Of a stretch of 64,000 nt of DNA, positions 7,989 through 16,722 are shown one piece after another. The position numbers and the translations under genes were made by a program. The notes below the pieces were generated by a model. The model ran no database searches, was not told the DNA's origin, and saw nothing but the letters and a program-made list of their open reading frames with translations. Source of the stretch: Sporosarcina sp. ACRSL (GTDB taxonomy: Bacteria; Bacillota; Bacilli; Bacillales_A; Planococcaceae); assembly GCF_022346605.1 (NCBI RefSeq), contig NZ_JAKRNT010000001.1, forward strand, positions 1-64,000. Direction: 5' to 3'. The first letter of the stretch is position 1; each line of letters starts with the position of its first letter.

Positions 7989-8859
7989 ACTTCAAATTCC
8001 CGTTCGCGGGCTGTCAATTCATGTCGAGATGGAGGGTGAGCCGCATTTGCCGGCTGTCGTCTTTCTACATGGTTTTACAGGAACCTCAGCTACTTGGAAG
8101 GAAGTTCGAAACGAATTAAAAGGGAAATACAGGACGATTACCGTAGACTTGACAGGTCACGGAAACACAACTGTACCAGAATCACCCGAGCGCTATTCGA
8201 TGGAAGAGCAGATTGAAGATCTTGAAGCGCTTTTCGTGCAACTTGGCTTGGATACGTTTTACGTAGTTGGTTATTCAATGGGCGGTCGCATCGCCCTGGC
8301 TTACACGATTCATTATCCAAAACGGGTGAAGGCATTGTTCCTTGAAAGTTCGTCTCCTGGCCTAAAGGAAGAGCGGGATAGAATAGAACGGCGAAAAGCT
8401 GACAAATTGCTTGCGCAAAAAATTATGGAGAACGGCATCGTTTCATTCGTTGATAAGTGGGAGAATATCCCCCTATTTGAATCTCAAAAAAGTCTTCCCG
8501 CTGAAAAAAAGCAGGCGGTTCGGAATGAAAGATTACAGCAAAGTGAAACCGGACTTGCGAACAGTCTGTTGGGAATCGGTACCGGCAGCCAGAAATCGTA
8601 TTGGGAATCGCTTCATTCAATTCCAAATCCCGTTTTACTAATGACAGGGGAGCTAGATGCGAAATTTGTAGGAATTGCCCGGGAAATGCAAGCACTTTCT
8701 CCAATGTGGCGACATATTGTCGTTCCGGAGGCGGGACATGCAATTCATGTGGAAAAACCACGTATCTTTGCTACAATGATTATGGAGTATATGCAACATA
8801 TTCAACAATTGGAGGAGGAAGAAAATGGCTCGTCAATGGGAAACAATCCGTACATATGA
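7981..8859 (+). CDS. menH: SHCHC synthase, alpha/beta hydrolase fold
   Basis: Removes pyruvate from SEPHCHC to give SHCHC. The alpha/beta-hydrolase core is readable: oxyanion region [12 protein letters not shown], nucleophile elbow [11 protein letters not shown] with the Ser, and the late catalytic His in [11 protein letters not shown]. The start ATG 7981 overlaps the end of menD (ATGAATGA). The reading frame continues past the menB start, giving a 35-bp overlap in which the menB ribosome binding site GGAGGAGG lies inside menH. 292 residues; the tail after about 280 is probably dispensable. Confidence 0.93.
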   Translation: MNELQIPVRGLSIHVEMEGEPHLPAVVFLHGFTGTSATWKEVRNELKGKYRTITVDLTGHGNTTVPESPERYSMEEQIEDLEALFVQLGLDTFYVVGYSMGGRIALAYTIHYPKRVKALFLESSSPGLKEERDRIERRKADKLLAQKIMENGIVSFVDKWENIPLFESQKSLPAEKKQAVRNERLQQSETGLANSLLGIGTGSQKSYWESLHSIPNPVLLMTGELDAKFVGIAREMQALSPMWRHIVVPEAGHAIHVEKPRIFATMIMEYMQHIQQLEEEENGSSMGNNPYI

Positions 8860-9643
8860 GGATATCAAATATGAGAAATACAACGGCATTGCAAAAGTGA
8901 CGATTAACCGTCCAGAAGTGCGCAATGCATTTCGTCCGAAAACTGTTATGGAATTAATCGATGCGTTCTCACGTGCTCGCGATGATAACAGCATCGGAGT
9001 TATCATACTGACAGGTGAAGGTGAGAAAGCATTTTGTTCAGGTGGAGACCAATCTGTCCGCGGACACGGTGGTTATGTAGGGGATGACGAAATTCCACGT
9101 TTGAACGTACTTGACTTGCAAAGGTTGATTCGTGTCATTCCGAAGCCTGTCGTTGCGATGGTGGCAGGATACGCAATCGGTGGCGGTCATGTATTGCACG
9201 TCGTTTGTGATTTAACGATTGCTGCAGACAATGCACGATTTGGACAAACAGGACCTAAAGTTGGTTCATTTGACGCGGGTTATGGCTCTGGCTACTTGGC
9301 TCGTATCGTCGGTCATAAGAAAGCAAGAGAAATTTGGTACCTATGCCGCCAATACGATGCTCAACAAGCATTAGATATGGGTCTGGTCAACACAGTTGTC
9401 CCTTATGAGCAATTGGAAGACGAAACGGTCCAATGGTGCGAAGAGATGCTCGAAATGAGCCCGACTGCACTTCGTTTCCTGAAAGCGGCTATGAACGCTG
9501 ATACAGACGGACTTGCAGGTCTTCAACAAATGGCTGGAGATGCAACATTGCTTTATTACACGACAGATGAAGCGAAAGAGGGAAGAGATGCCTTCAAAGA
9601 GAAACGTAAACCTGACTTTGGTCAATTCCCACGTTTTCCTTAA
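8825..9643 (+). CDS. menB: 1,4-dihydroxy-2-naphthoyl-CoA synthase
   Basis: Crotonase-fold enzyme that cyclises o-succinylbenzoyl-CoA to DHNA-CoA. 272 residues, exactly the usual size. Typical MenB features are [18 protein letters not shown] at the N-terminus, [31 protein letters not shown] and [24 protein letters not shown], the last two forming the CoA/oxyanion and active-site loops. Preceded by GGAGGAGGAAGAAA. A strong hairpin (9682-9714) follows, so menE further on is probably transcribed at a lower level. Confidence 0.96.
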   Translation: MARQWETIRTYEDIKYEKYNGIAKVTINRPEVRNAFRPKTVMELIDAFSRARDDNSIGVIILTGEGEKAFCSGGDQSVRGHGGYVGDDEIPRLNVLDLQRLIRVIPKPVVAMVAGYAIGGGHVLHVVCDLTIAADNARFGQTGPKVGSFDAGYGSGYLARIVGHKKAREIWYLCRQYDAQQALDMGLVNTVVPYEQLEDETVQWCEEMLEMSPTALRFLKAAMNADTDGLAGLQQMAGDATLLYYTTDEAKEGRDAFKEKRKPDFGQFPRFP

Positions 9644-9681
9644 TATTTCGAAGGCTGCTTATTCTAATAGACTGCTCAGAT

Positions 9682-9714
9682 TGTAGACAAAGTCGTTTTT
9701 TGACTTTGTCTACA
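9682..9714 (+). terminator. Hairpin downstream of menB
   Basis: A perfect 13-bp stem TGTAGACAAAGTC..GACTTTGTCTACA with a T-rich loop. The following T-run is weak (TCAATTTT), so it may act as a partial terminator or a mRNA stabiliser between menB and menE. Confidence 0.6.
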
Positions 9715-9750
9715 GTCAATTTTAAGGGGAAACACGATAAATAGGGATAT

Positions 9751-9939
9751 CCTCAGCCTGATTGAAAACGCTTGTCAAGGAAGGCAACCTAAGAGCGCCA
9801 CGTCCTGTGGCGACGGTTGCATGACTCGCCGCCTGCGAGCCCGCGCGAAGTGGAGCGAAGACGCGAATAGAACTAAAGTTCATGAGCGGACAAGCGACAC
9901 GAGCAACAACGGATGCGAGCGTTTGTCAACAGGCTGAGG
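9751..9939. repeat. Dispersed structured repeat, copy 1 (189 bp)
   Basis: A GC-rich intergenic element bounded by imperfect inverted ends: CCTCAGCCTGATTGAAAACG at the left, and CGTTTGTCAACAGGCTGAGG at the right. It holds nested hairpins (GCAACC..GGTTGC around CGCCAC GTCCT GTGGCG) and CTCGC/GCGAG, and matches copy 2 (25093-25340) in inverted orientation but lacks about 59 bp of the second hairpin module. The right end runs into CAGCTTTTTT, so this copy may also terminate transcription. No gene is present in the 9644-9970 gap. Confidence 0.88.
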
Positions 9940-9970
9940 CAGCTTTTTTAATAGGAAGAAGGGTGTATCT

Positions 9971-11416
9971 ATGATACCTAATTGGTTACTCCAAAGAGCT
10001 TATTTGACACCGGACAGGATGGCTCTTTCATTTGGCGATAAACGATGGACATTCCAGGAACTTTCAGAAGAAGCAACGTCGATAGCCCGGAAATTGAGAT
10101 GGAACGGTTTACATGAAGGTGATCGAATTGCCTTGTTAGGACCGTCCACGCCTGAAATGGTCTTCGTTATCCATGGCTGTTTGTTGGCGGGGCTTGAAAT
10201 CGTCATGCTGAATAGCAGACTAACGTCTAAAGAAATATCTTGGCAATTGAATGATTGCGATGCATCGATGTTGATTGTAGAAGATGAATTACTGAATCGA
10301 GTCAAAGGATTACCTAAGTCGAAGCTGACGTTTTCTGCAATTGATGCAAGCGGCGAACAACACTTCGACATAACAAAAATGTGGAAACCTTTCAGGACAA
10401 TGACCATTATGTATACATCGGGGACTACCGGTTATCCGAAAGGCGTCCGTCAAACAGCAGGCAATCATACGTCTAGTGCAATATCCTCCGTATTGAATCT
10501 TGGACTTTCGGAAGATGATATTTGGCTATGTACGATGCCGTTATTCCATATAAGCGGTTTCTCGATTCTTGCGAGATCCGTCATATATGGAATGGGTGTA
10601 AGGTTATATGAAAAATTAGATGCCGAATCGGTCGTTGCGGAAATTCAAAGCGGTACAGTTACGAGAATATCTGTCGTTGCGACAGGGTTACATCGGATTC
10701 TCGAGCAGTTTGAGAAAAACAACGCTATGGCCCATCCTACATTTCAGTCGATGTTGGCTGGAGGAGGTCCAGTGCCGGATGATTATTTGCGCCGGGCGGA
10801 AATGCGGCGGTTGCCTGTTTTGCAGACGTATGGCATGACGGAAACGAGTTCACAAACAGCAACACTGTCCTCCGAGGATGCATTGCGGAAATCCGGTTCT
10901 GCAGGCAAGCCGTTATTTTTCAATCAAATTAAAATAAGGGATGCAGAGCACCCGGGACAATACGGAGAAGTGCTCGTTGCAGGCCCACATGTCACGCCTG
11001 GATACATTGGTCACGCCGCCGATAAGGATCCGCTAGAAAACGGATGGCTGCCGACAGGGGATATCGGCTATTTCGACGAGGATGGCTATTTATTCATCGT
11101 TGATCGGCGGTCCGATCTGATCATTTCAGGTGGTGAAAACATTTATCCTGCTGAAATCGAAAACGTGCTCATTTCACATCCTGACGTAAAAGAGGCGGGC
11201 GTGTGCGGAGTGGAAGATGCTGAATGGGGCAGTGTGCCGGTCGCTTTCATCATCGGCAATGAAACGCTGACAGCTGCTGATCTTGAACAATATTGTAAAC
11301 AACAGCTTGCGGGCTATAAGATACCGAAAGTATTTCATTTTGTAGATGAATTACCGCGCAACGCTTCCAATAAGCTGCTACGCCGGGAATTGAAACAATG
11401 GGCTTCTGAAAAATAA
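9971..11416 (+). CDS. menE: 2-succinylbenzoate-CoA ligase
   Basis: Adenylates o-succinylbenzoate and transfers it to CoA, supplying the MenB substrate. 481 residues of the ANL superfamily: P-loop-like MYTSGTTGYPKG near residue 145, the A5 block YGMTETSS, the A7/A8 block GWLPTGDIGYFDEDGY..DRRSDLIISGGENIYP and a C-terminal catalytic Lys in ASNKLLRREL. ATG 9971 has AAGGGTG upstream. It sits last in the men run, separated from menB by a hairpin and the dispersed repeat. The partner menC, next in B. subtilis, is not here. Confidence 0.93.
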   Translation: MIPNWLLQRAYLTPDRMALSFGDKRWTFQELSEEATSIARKLRWNGLHEGDRIALLGPSTPEMVFVIHGCLLAGLEIVMLNSRLTSKEISWQLNDCDASMLIVEDELLNRVKGLPKSKLTFSAIDASGEQHFDITKMWKPFRTMTIMYTSGTTGYPKGVRQTAGNHTSSAISSVLNLGLSEDDIWLCTMPLFHISGFSILARSVIYGMGVRLYEKLDAESVVAEIQSGTVTRISVVATGLHRILEQFEKNNAMAHPTFQSMLAGGGPVPDDYLRRAEMRRLPVLQTYGMTETSSQTATLSSEDALRKSGSAGKPLFFNQIKIRDAEHPGQYGEVLVAGPHVTPGYIGHAADKDPLENGWLPTGDIGYFDEDGYLFIVDRRSDLIISGGENIYPAEIENVLISHPDVKEAGVCGVEDAEWGSVPVAFIIGNETLTAADLEQYCKQQLAGYKIPKVFHFVDELPRNASNKLLRRELKQWASEK

Positions 11417-11418
11417 AA

Positions 11419-11453
11419 AAGAGAGCGGCCCCTTGAAAAGGGGCCACTCTCTT
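11419..11453. terminator. Bidirectional terminator between menE and znuA
   Basis: GAGAG-GGCCCC paired with GGGGCC-CTCTC, flanked by an A-run on one side and T-rich sequence on the other; it serves the two converging genes. Confidence 0.85.
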
Positions 11454-11455
11454 CG

Positions 11456-12442
11456 TTATTTACTAAGCGCACGTTCAAAAACAGTCAAGTTTCGTTCCAT
11501 CAACGTGAAGTATGTTTCTTCATTTTTAATATCTTCCTGGGTAAGGACTCCTAAATTATGAAGCGTCAATGATTCTGCGCCGACTTCATTTTTAATCACT
11601 TCGGCTAACTTCGAAGAAACATTTTGTTCGAATAAAATATATTGTACATTTTCGTCTTTTGCCTGTTCGACAATTGCTGCGAGTTGCTTTTGAGACGGTT
11701 CACTTTGGGAATTCAGTCCAGCAATGGCTACTTGATGTAGCCCATATTCATCCGCAATATAGCCAAATGCCGCATGCGAGACAAAGAAAGTCTTTGTCGC
11801 AGCTTGGTCGGCCATTTCCTTAAATCGTTCATCCAGTTCGATCAAATCATCTTCAAGAAGGTCAAAGTTCTTGACAAACGTTTCTTGCTGAGCAGGCATT
11901 TTTGAAATGAGCGCTTCCTTTATGGAGTTTGCGAGTTCGATGCTCAATTTTGGAGAAATCCAAACGTGCGGATCGAATTTTGAATGATTGTGACCATGTT
12001 CATCGCTGTCTTCTTGATCATTCTCATGTTCATCTTCATGCTCATCTTCATGCTGGTGCCCTTCTAGCTGCTCCTCCGAAATGGACGCAGCAGTCGCAAC
12101 GAATTCAACATGCTCATTCTTTAACGTCTTTCCTGCGTTTTCGACGAAACCTTCCAGACCGAGCCCGATGTAAAAGAATAGATCGGCATCTGAAAGGGCG
12201 ATCATGTCTTTCTGGGTAGGTTCAAATGAGTGTTCATCTGCTCCTGCTGGATAGATCGATTGGACGTTAACGAGATCTCCACCGATCCGTTCAGTAAAGT
12301 ATTGGAGTGGATAGACTGTCGTGTACACGTTCAGTTTTTCACCTTCTCCAGCTTTCGTCTGTTTATTAACTTCCTTGTTCCCGCAGGCGCTGACAAGTAA
12401 CATCAAAAAGAGTGCCAGAAAAACGAGTGATTTCTTCTTCAT
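11456..12442 (-). CDS. znuA: Zinc ABC transporter substrate-binding lipoprotein (ZnuA/AdcA type)
   Basis: Extracellular zinc-capturing lipoprotein of cluster 9. The signal peptide ends in lipobox LVSAC (Cys20). Metal ligands are expected at His71 (ADEHSFEP), His159 (DPHVW) and the His of FVSHAAFG. A His/Asp/Glu-rich loop at about 129-153, typical of zinc rather than manganese proteins, lies before DPHVW. ATG 12442 follows GGAGGAA at seven bases. A promoter and Zur box lie upstream. No permease or ATPase gene is adjacent, so the rest of the transporter must be encoded elsewhere. Confidence 0.9.
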   Translation of the reverse strand: MKKKSLVFLALFLMLLVSACGNKEVNKQTKAGEGEKLNVYTTVYPLQYFTERIGGDLVNVQSIYPAGADEHSFEPTQKDMIALSDADLFFYIGLGLEGFVENAGKTLKNEHVEFVATAASISEEQLEGHQHEDEHEDEHENDQEDSDEHGHNHSKFDPHVWISPKLSIELANSIKEALISKMPAQQETFVKNFDLLEDDLIELDERFKEMADQAATKTFFVSHAAFGYIADEYGLHQVAIAGLNSQSEPSQKQLAAIVEQAKDENVQYILFEQNVSSKLAEVIKNEVGAESLTLHNLGVLTQEDIKNEETYFTLMERNLTVFERALSK

Positions 12443-12463
12443 ATTATAATTCCTCCACTATGG

Positions 12464-12484
12464 TAACAGTAATGATTACGATTT
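12464..12484 (-). promoter_or_regulatory. Zur box upstream of znuA
   Basis: This 21-bp site matches the B. subtilis Zur palindrome (AAATCGTAAT-N-ATTACGATTT) at 17 of 20 specified positions, with one half perfect (ATTACGATTT, 12475-12484). It lies just downstream of the predicted transcription start, where a repressor would block initiation or elongation. Confidence 0.8.
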
Positions 12485-12496
12485 AATTGCTTTACC

Positions 12497-12525
12497 ATAA
12501 TACAAGATATAATTGTTTTTCGCAA
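12497..12525 (-). promoter_or_regulatory. znuA promoter
   Basis: On the minus strand TTGCGA (12525-12520) and TATTAT (12502-12497) are 17 bp apart, a good SigA promoter placed just upstream of the Zur box. Confidence 0.7.
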
Positions 12526-12534
12526 CATAAAAGA

Positions 12535-12556
12535 AAAAACCGGCACGATTGCCGGT
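12535..12556 (-). terminator. yidD terminator
   Basis: On the minus strand CCGGCA-ATCG-TGCCGG is followed directly by TTTTTTC. Confidence 0.85.
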
Positions 12557-12561
12557 ACCGA

Positions 12562-12792
12562 TTATTTCTTTTCATTCAATTTGTCCGGTACGGGATCGAA
12601 GCCGCCTTCATGGAAAGGGTGGCATTTTAAAATTCGACGAATCGTCAACCAACCGCCTCTTAACGTACCATGCTTTTGAATCGCCTCAACGCCGTAATGT
12701 GAGCATGTCGGATAAAAACGGCATGATGGCGGAGTGAGCGGAGAAATAACTTTTTGGTATATCTTTATCATACTAATTAATATTGTTTTCAA
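12562..12792 (-). CDS. yidD: Membrane protein insertion efficiency factor YidD
   Basis: A 76-residue YidD protein that helps YidC/Sec insertion of membrane proteins at the cytoplasmic face. The family core is intact: [20 protein letters not shown], with the two conserved Cys, then AIQKHG, and [17 protein letters not shown]. Start is TTG 12792, with GGTG about eight bases upstream and the expected MK-I-I N-terminus; starting at the internal ATG would cut into the amphipathic helix. In B. subtilis the equivalent gene (ytjA) is in the same neighbourhood. Confidence 0.92.
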   Translation of the reverse strand: MKTILISMIKIYQKVISPLTPPSCRFYPTCSHYGVEAIQKHGTLRGGWLTIRRILKCHPFHEGGFDPVPDKLNEKK

Positions 12793-12819
12793 TCATGAAC
12801 ACCTTGCTTTCTGCTATAT

Positions 12820-12845
12820 GTTTATTTTATTTCTTCCAGTGGTAA
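12820..12845 (+). promoter_or_regulatory. Possible SigB promoter of dps
   Basis: GTTTAT (12820-12825), 14 bp, TGGTAA (12840-12845) resembles the SigB consensus GTTT-N12-15-GGGTAT with one -10 mismatch. Dps is a SigB-controlled general stress gene in B. subtilis. Confidence 0.4.
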
Positions 12846-12892
12846 ATTAACAGGGAGAAGCATTATAAATATGAAAGAAGAGGGGTTTTTTT

Positions 12893-13342
12893 ATGTCTAA
12901 GGAATTAATGGAAGAGTTAAATGTACAAGTATCCACTTGGTCGGTCATGTATGCCAAGTTGCATAATTACCATTGGTACGTGAAAGGAAAACAGTTTTTC
13001 ACCTTGCACGCAAAATTTGAAGAGCTTTACAATGAGGCTACGGCTCATATGGACGAGATTGCAGAAAGGATTTTGACGCTAGGTGGGAATCCTACAGCAA
13101 CATTGAAGGAGCATTTGGAGCAGTCCGTCGTAAAAGAGGCGAACGGTGATGAAACTGCCGAGGATATGGTGAAAACGATCGCTGACGACTTCGGCCGCAT
13201 TATGAAGTCCTTGAAAAAGGGGATGGAAGCGGCAGCAAAAGACGGCGATGATATGACAGAGGATTTACTGAATGCGACATATCAAAGCATTGAGAAGCAT
13301 CAATGGATGTTGAATGCATTTCTCGGTGAAGACAATAAATGA
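12893..13342 (+). CDS. dps: Dps family DNA-binding ferritin-like protein
   Basis: A 149-residue four-helix-bundle ferritin of the Dps/MrgA group, forming a 12-subunit shell that oxidises and stores iron and protects DNA. The ferroxidase ligands are readable: His in LHNYHWYVKG, then HAKFEELYNEATAHMDEIAERI with Asp and Glu ligands. AGAGGGG precedes ATG 12893. It appears monocistronic, with a possible SigB promoter upstream. I cannot tell from the sequence whether it is the SigB-type Dps or the PerR-type MrgA; no clear PerR box was seen. Confidence 0.9.
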   Translation: MSKELMEELNVQVSTWSVMYAKLHNYHWYVKGKQFFTLHAKFEELYNEATAHMDEIAERILTLGGNPTATLKEHLEQSVVKEANGDETAEDMVKTIADDFGRIMKSLKKGMEAAAKDGDDMTEDLLNATYQSIEKHQWMLNAFLGEDNK

Positions 13343-13404
13343 TCATGAAGTATTGAATTAGTGTTTTTTTCTCCGATAATACCAGTGTAAAGGAGGAATC
13401 GTTT

Positions 13405-13584
13405 ATGAACATGAACTCCATCATGGCGAGCCAATTGAGAAGTTTACAATCTACTGTCCAATTGAGCGTCATGAACAAGGCATTATCGGTGAATGCGACG
13501 GCAGTGACAGATATGCTGCAAAGTATGCAGGATCAACCAGCGGCACATCCTTATAAAGGCGCTGCTGTAGATATCAAAGCATGA
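13405..13584 (+). CDS. YjfB-like putative motility protein
   Basis: A 59-residue protein reading MNMNSIMASQLRSLQSTVQ at its start and ending PYKGAAVDIKA. It resembles the small YjfB family (annotated as putative motility proteins) in its N-terminal helical stretch and its C-terminal P-x-x-G-x-x-(V/L)D. An excellent ribosome binding site (AAAGGAGGAATC) precedes the ATG and a strong terminator follows, so it is a stand-alone gene. No signal peptide or membrane segment. The function is not established. Confidence 0.8.
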   Translation: MNMNSIMASQLRSLQSTVQLSVMNKALSVNATAVTDMLQSMQDQPAAHPYKGAAVDIKA

Positions 13585-13591
13585 TTCAAAA

Positions 13592-13634
13592 GAGCGGGAA
13601 TTCCTTGTAAAATAAGGAATTCCCGCATTTATTT
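13592..13634 (+). terminator. Terminator after the YjfB-like gene
   Basis: GCGGGAATTCCTT..AAGGAATTCCCGC, a 13-bp perfect stem, followed by ATTTATTTTG. Confidence 0.88.
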
Positions 13635-13700
13635 TGTTGCTGGCGCTCGATACGTGTAAAATGGGGTACGGGAAGTAATGAGAATCATAGGAGGTACATT

Positions 13701-15026
13701 ATGTCACAAATCCAATTCATACGGAATTTAATTATTGAAACGCCATCGTCGCCAGGAAACTTTGCAAAAGTTGCATCGGCAATCGGTGATCTGAAAGGTG
13801 ATATAGGAGATATTCAAACAATCAAGGTTGGTACGTTATCTACGATTCGGGATGTGTCCATACAATGTACAAGCGTGGAGCAATTGGAGAGTATTGTATC
13901 TTCCATTAATGCCATCGGTGACGGCATTCAAGTACATGCTGTAACGGATGACGTTTTACATGCACATGAAGGCGGCAAGATTGGGATGAAGAGCCGTGCA
14001 GAAGTTCGTTCGTTAGGAGATCTCCGTAGGATCTATACGCCTGGAGTCGCCAATGTTTGTAAAGTGATTCAAAATGATCCGGTACAAGCGAACTATTTTA
14101 CAGGGATTTCAAACACCGTTGCAATCGTGACGGACGGCACTGCCATTTTAGGACTAGGCAATATCGGTCCGGTCGCAGGCATGCCAGTAATGGAAGGGAA
14201 GGCTGTCTTGTTTGATCAATTCGCAGGCATTAGCGGAATTCCGATTTTGCTCGATACGAGTGATCCCGATGAGGTTGTGGAAACAGTTAAACATATTCAT
14301 CAAAGTTTCGGTGGGATTTTGCTCGAGGATATCGGGTCGCCGCATTGCTTTGAAATTGAAGAACGGTTGAAAGCGGAATTGCAAATTCCGGTTATGCATG
14401 ATGACCAACACGGGACAGCAGTCGTTACTCTCGCATCAGCTCTTTCGGCTTGCCGTCAATCCGGTGTGGAATTATCGAAATCCGTTGTCGGGCAAATTGG
14501 ATTAGGCGCTGCAGGTCTGGCCATTAGCAGGATGTTCATGGCATATGGGGTGAAAGAAATGTATGGGGTCGACCCGAATCCGGCAGCTGTCGAAAGACTG
14601 ACACAACATGGCGGAACGGCTTTGGATTCCATTGAAGAGATTATGCAAACTTGTGATATCGTCATTGCAACGACAGGTGTTCAAGGATTGATTAAACCAG
14701 AGATGGTCCGTAAAGGGCAAATAATCTTGGCATTGTCCAATCCGAATGCTGAAATTGAACCGGAAGTCGCTTTAAAAGCAGGGGCAGCATTTGCGGCAGA
14801 CGGCAGACAAGTGAATAACATACTCGGTTTCCCTGGAATTTTCCGTGGTGCTTTGAATGCTCATGCAAAAGACATTACATATACGATGTTAATCGCCGCA
14901 GCACTCGCCATTTTGGATAGTACAAAACCGGGGGATCTCGTGCCGCATCCATTAGATCCCGCAGTACATGAGAATGTAGCAATTGCTGTCGAGCTCGTTG
15001 CAAACGAAGAAGCGAATTCCATCTAA
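13701..15026 (+). CDS. NAD(P)-dependent malic enzyme with N-terminal ACT domain
   Basis: Oxidative decarboxylation of malate to pyruvate. The catalytic part starts about residue 85: RSLGDLRRIYTPGVA, EGKAVLFDQFAGISGIPI, LEDIGSPHCFEIE, MHDDQHGTA (metal and catalytic residues) and a GLGAAGLAISRM nucleotide-binding motif. Residues about 8-80 (IIETPSSPGNFAKVASAIG) form an ACT-like domain, suggesting allosteric control by a small molecule. The length (441) is close to the B. subtilis MleA/YqkJ type, not the longer MaeA/MalS. Start ATG 13701 follows AGGAGGTACATT. Single-gene unit by spacing. Confidence 0.92.
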   Translation: MSQIQFIRNLIIETPSSPGNFAKVASAIGDLKGDIGDIQTIKVGTLSTIRDVSIQCTSVEQLESIVSSINAIGDGIQVHAVTDDVLHAHEGGKIGMKSRAEVRSLGDLRRIYTPGVANVCKVIQNDPVQANYFTGISNTVAIVTDGTAILGLGNIGPVAGMPVMEGKAVLFDQFAGISGIPILLDTSDPDEVVETVKHIHQSFGGILLEDIGSPHCFEIEERLKAELQIPVMHDDQHGTAVVTLASALSACRQSGVELSKSVVGQIGLGAAGLAISRMFMAYGVKEMYGVDPNPAAVERLTQHGGTALDSIEEIMQTCDIVIATTGVQGLIKPEMVRKGQIILALSNPNAEIEPEVALKAGAAFAADGRQVNNILGFPGIFRGALNAHAKDITYTMLIAAALAILDSTKPGDLVPHPLDPAVHENVAIAVELVANEEANSI

Positions 15027-15081
15027 CCGGCGCATCGTTTTTCCAAAGTGACCTATACTACGTGAAAAAAGGATGGGACAC

Positions 15082-15411
15082 ATGGAAAATGAAAAAGTAA
15101 GAATGTACGTTTCGATTGCCAATCAACAAATCTACCCGTATAAGCATGACTCCCCATGGGAATACGAGGTTGAGATGAGCCGGGAATTCCTGCCGGTTTT
15201 CCAACGATTGTTTAGACAAATGGACCAGCAGGAATTCCGTAACTTTCTAAGATCTCATTTGCCTTACGTCCCTTATCATTATGATAGGGATAATGACGAC
15301 ATCGATCGTAGTACGATGAAAGTGTATGCTTTGATTCACGAATTTTCGGATGATGAAACGAAAAGATTTATTGAAAAGTTGCCGTATTTCTCAAGGCCGG
15401 CAAGTCAATAA
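15082..15411 (+). CDS. Hypothetical protein upstream of ytkD
   Basis: A 109-residue soluble, charged protein I do not recognise. It has no signal peptide and no membrane segment; notable features are aromatic-rich stretches (YVSIANQQIYPYKHDSPWEYEVEM) shortened here to the point that YPYKHDSPWEYE is distinctive, and FLRSHLPYVPYHYDRDNDD. ATG 15082 has AAAAGG nine bases upstream; the ATG at 15073 overlaps that site. It may form an operon with ytkD 53 bp downstream. The coding bias looks like that of its neighbours, so I consider it real. Confidence 0.7.
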   Translation: MENEKVRMYVSIANQQIYPYKHDSPWEYEVEMSREFLPVFQRLFRQMDQQEFRNFLRSHLPYVPYHYDRDNDDIDRSTMKVYALIHEFSDDETKRFIEKLPYFSRPASQ

Positions 15412-15464
15412 GACTGATCAGTCACGAATTTCATCCAGAATTGAATGAAAGGGCGTGATGTCTA

Positions 15465-15929
15465 ATGGTAACGACATTTAAGGATTTACAAGGAGCCCAT
15501 GTTGAGCTGACATTCGGAGAAAATCGGATGGGGATGGAAGCGAGGCATGTGCTCGTTGTTTTGAAACATAAAGGAAGATGGCTCATGACACGCCACTCCA
15601 TACGCGGTATCGAGTTTCCCGGAGGCAAAGCGGAGGATGGGGAAACGATTGCGGAGGCGGTGGTTCGCGAAACGATTGAGGAAACGGGTGTAACCATTAC
15701 GGATCTTGTCAAGTTTGCTGAATACGTTGTCGTTAGTAATGTGACGTTTTGTAAAGCGGTATTTACAGGAAAGGTCCATTCCATCGAAGAAAATCCACAA
15801 TTGTTCGAGACGGAAGGCGCACTGTGGCTGACGGATGAAGAATTGGACAACTGCACGGAGCTAAGCTTTCATATGAAAGATACCGGGATGGCAGAAATAC
15901 GGAAGTGGGTGGATGTCAATGTTACGTAA
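15465..15929 (+). CDS. ytkD: NUDIX hydrolase YtkD (8-oxo-dGTPase / RNA-decapping related)
   Basis: A 154-residue NUDIX enzyme. The NUDIX box reads GGKAEDGETIAEAVVRETIEETG (cited in parts: GGKAEDGETIAEA and RETIEETG), with all the Mg-binding Glu residues. Size, position next to ytmA, and the N-terminus match B. subtilis YtkD (MutTA), which hydrolyses oxidised dGTP and has been linked to RNA 5'-end processing. ATG 15465 has only a weak AAAGGGCG upstream. It overlaps the next gene by 17 bp. Confidence 0.85.
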   Translation: MVTTFKDLQGAHVELTFGENRMGMEARHVLVVLKHKGRWLMTRHSIRGIEFPGGKAEDGETIAEAVVRETIEETGVTITDLVKFAEYVVVSNVTFCKAVFTGKVHSIEENPQLFETEGALWLTDEELDNCTELSFHMKDTGMAEIRKWVDVNVT

Positions 15930-16710
15930 CGGTGAAATATTGCATCGAAAGGATTATCCATCCCCGAATCCCCATATCCGACTTGAAGAAATAACCTACT
16001 GGTCGGATGGATTCAAGGTCAAAGGAATGCTGGCTGAACCAGTCAGTGGCGGGAATTATGATGGAATCATATACTTACGCGGAGGGATCCAACATGTCGG
16101 CATGGTCCGACCTTCTAGAATCGCTCAATTTGCCTCACAAGGTTTTGTCGTATTTGCGCCATATTACCGTGGGAACAGAGGCGGGGAAGGGCGCGATGAG
16201 TTCGCCGGTGCCGATCGGCAAGACGCCGTCAACGCTGTGGAAATCCTCAAGCAGAATCCGAAGGTGAACAAAGAACGAATCCATCTCTATGCTTTCTCCC
16301 GTGGAGGCATCATGGCGCTTTGGACCGCAATATTGCGAGAAGATATTACGTCTGTTGTCACATGGGCCGGCGTCTCAGATGTCATCTTTACATATAATGA
16401 ACGGAAAGATATGCGCAGGATGATGAAACGGGTCATAGGAGGAACTCCGAACAACATGCCCGATGCGTACAGAGAACGAACTGCTTTATTCCGTGTGGAT
16501 GAAATCAATGCTCCTGTTTTAATTATCCATGGGATGAAGGATGAAAATGTTTCTTTCGAGCAAGCGATATTGCTTGAAAATGCACTGAGGCAGAAGGATA
16601 AACAGTACGAAACATGGTATTTCCCTGAATACAACCATTATTTCCCTCCAGCACATAATGCACAAATCGTGCGGGATTTATGTGATTGGATGAAGCAGCA
16701 GGGGGAATGA
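15913..16710 (+). CDS. ytmA: YtmA-like alpha/beta hydrolase (S9/prolyl oligopeptidase type)
   Basis: A 265-residue cytoplasmic alpha/beta hydrolase. The core motifs are YLRGGIQHVG (oxyanion region), YAFSRGGIMAL (nucleophile Ser in G/A-x-S-x-G-G), LIIHGMKDENV (acid) and YFPEYNHYFPP (catalytic His region). It resembles the uncharacterised peptidase-like YtmA, which lies beside ytkD in B. subtilis. Two in-frame ATGs (15913, 15919) compete inside the end of ytkD; GTGGGTGG fits either poorly. Substrate unknown. Confidence 0.8.
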   Translation: MSMLRNGEILHRKDYPSPNPHIRLEEITYWSDGFKVKGMLAEPVSGGNYDGIIYLRGGIQHVGMVRPSRIAQFASQGFVVFAPYYRGNRGGEGRDEFAGADRQDAVNAVEILKQNPKVNKERIHLYAFSRGGIMALWTAILREDITSVVTWAGVSDVIFTYNERKDMRRMMKRVIGGTPNNMPDAYRERTALFRVDEINAPVLIIHGMKDENVSFEQAILLENALRQKDKQYETWYFPEYNHYFPPAHNAQIVRDLCDWMKQQGE

Positions 16711-16722
16711 ATAACAGCATGT

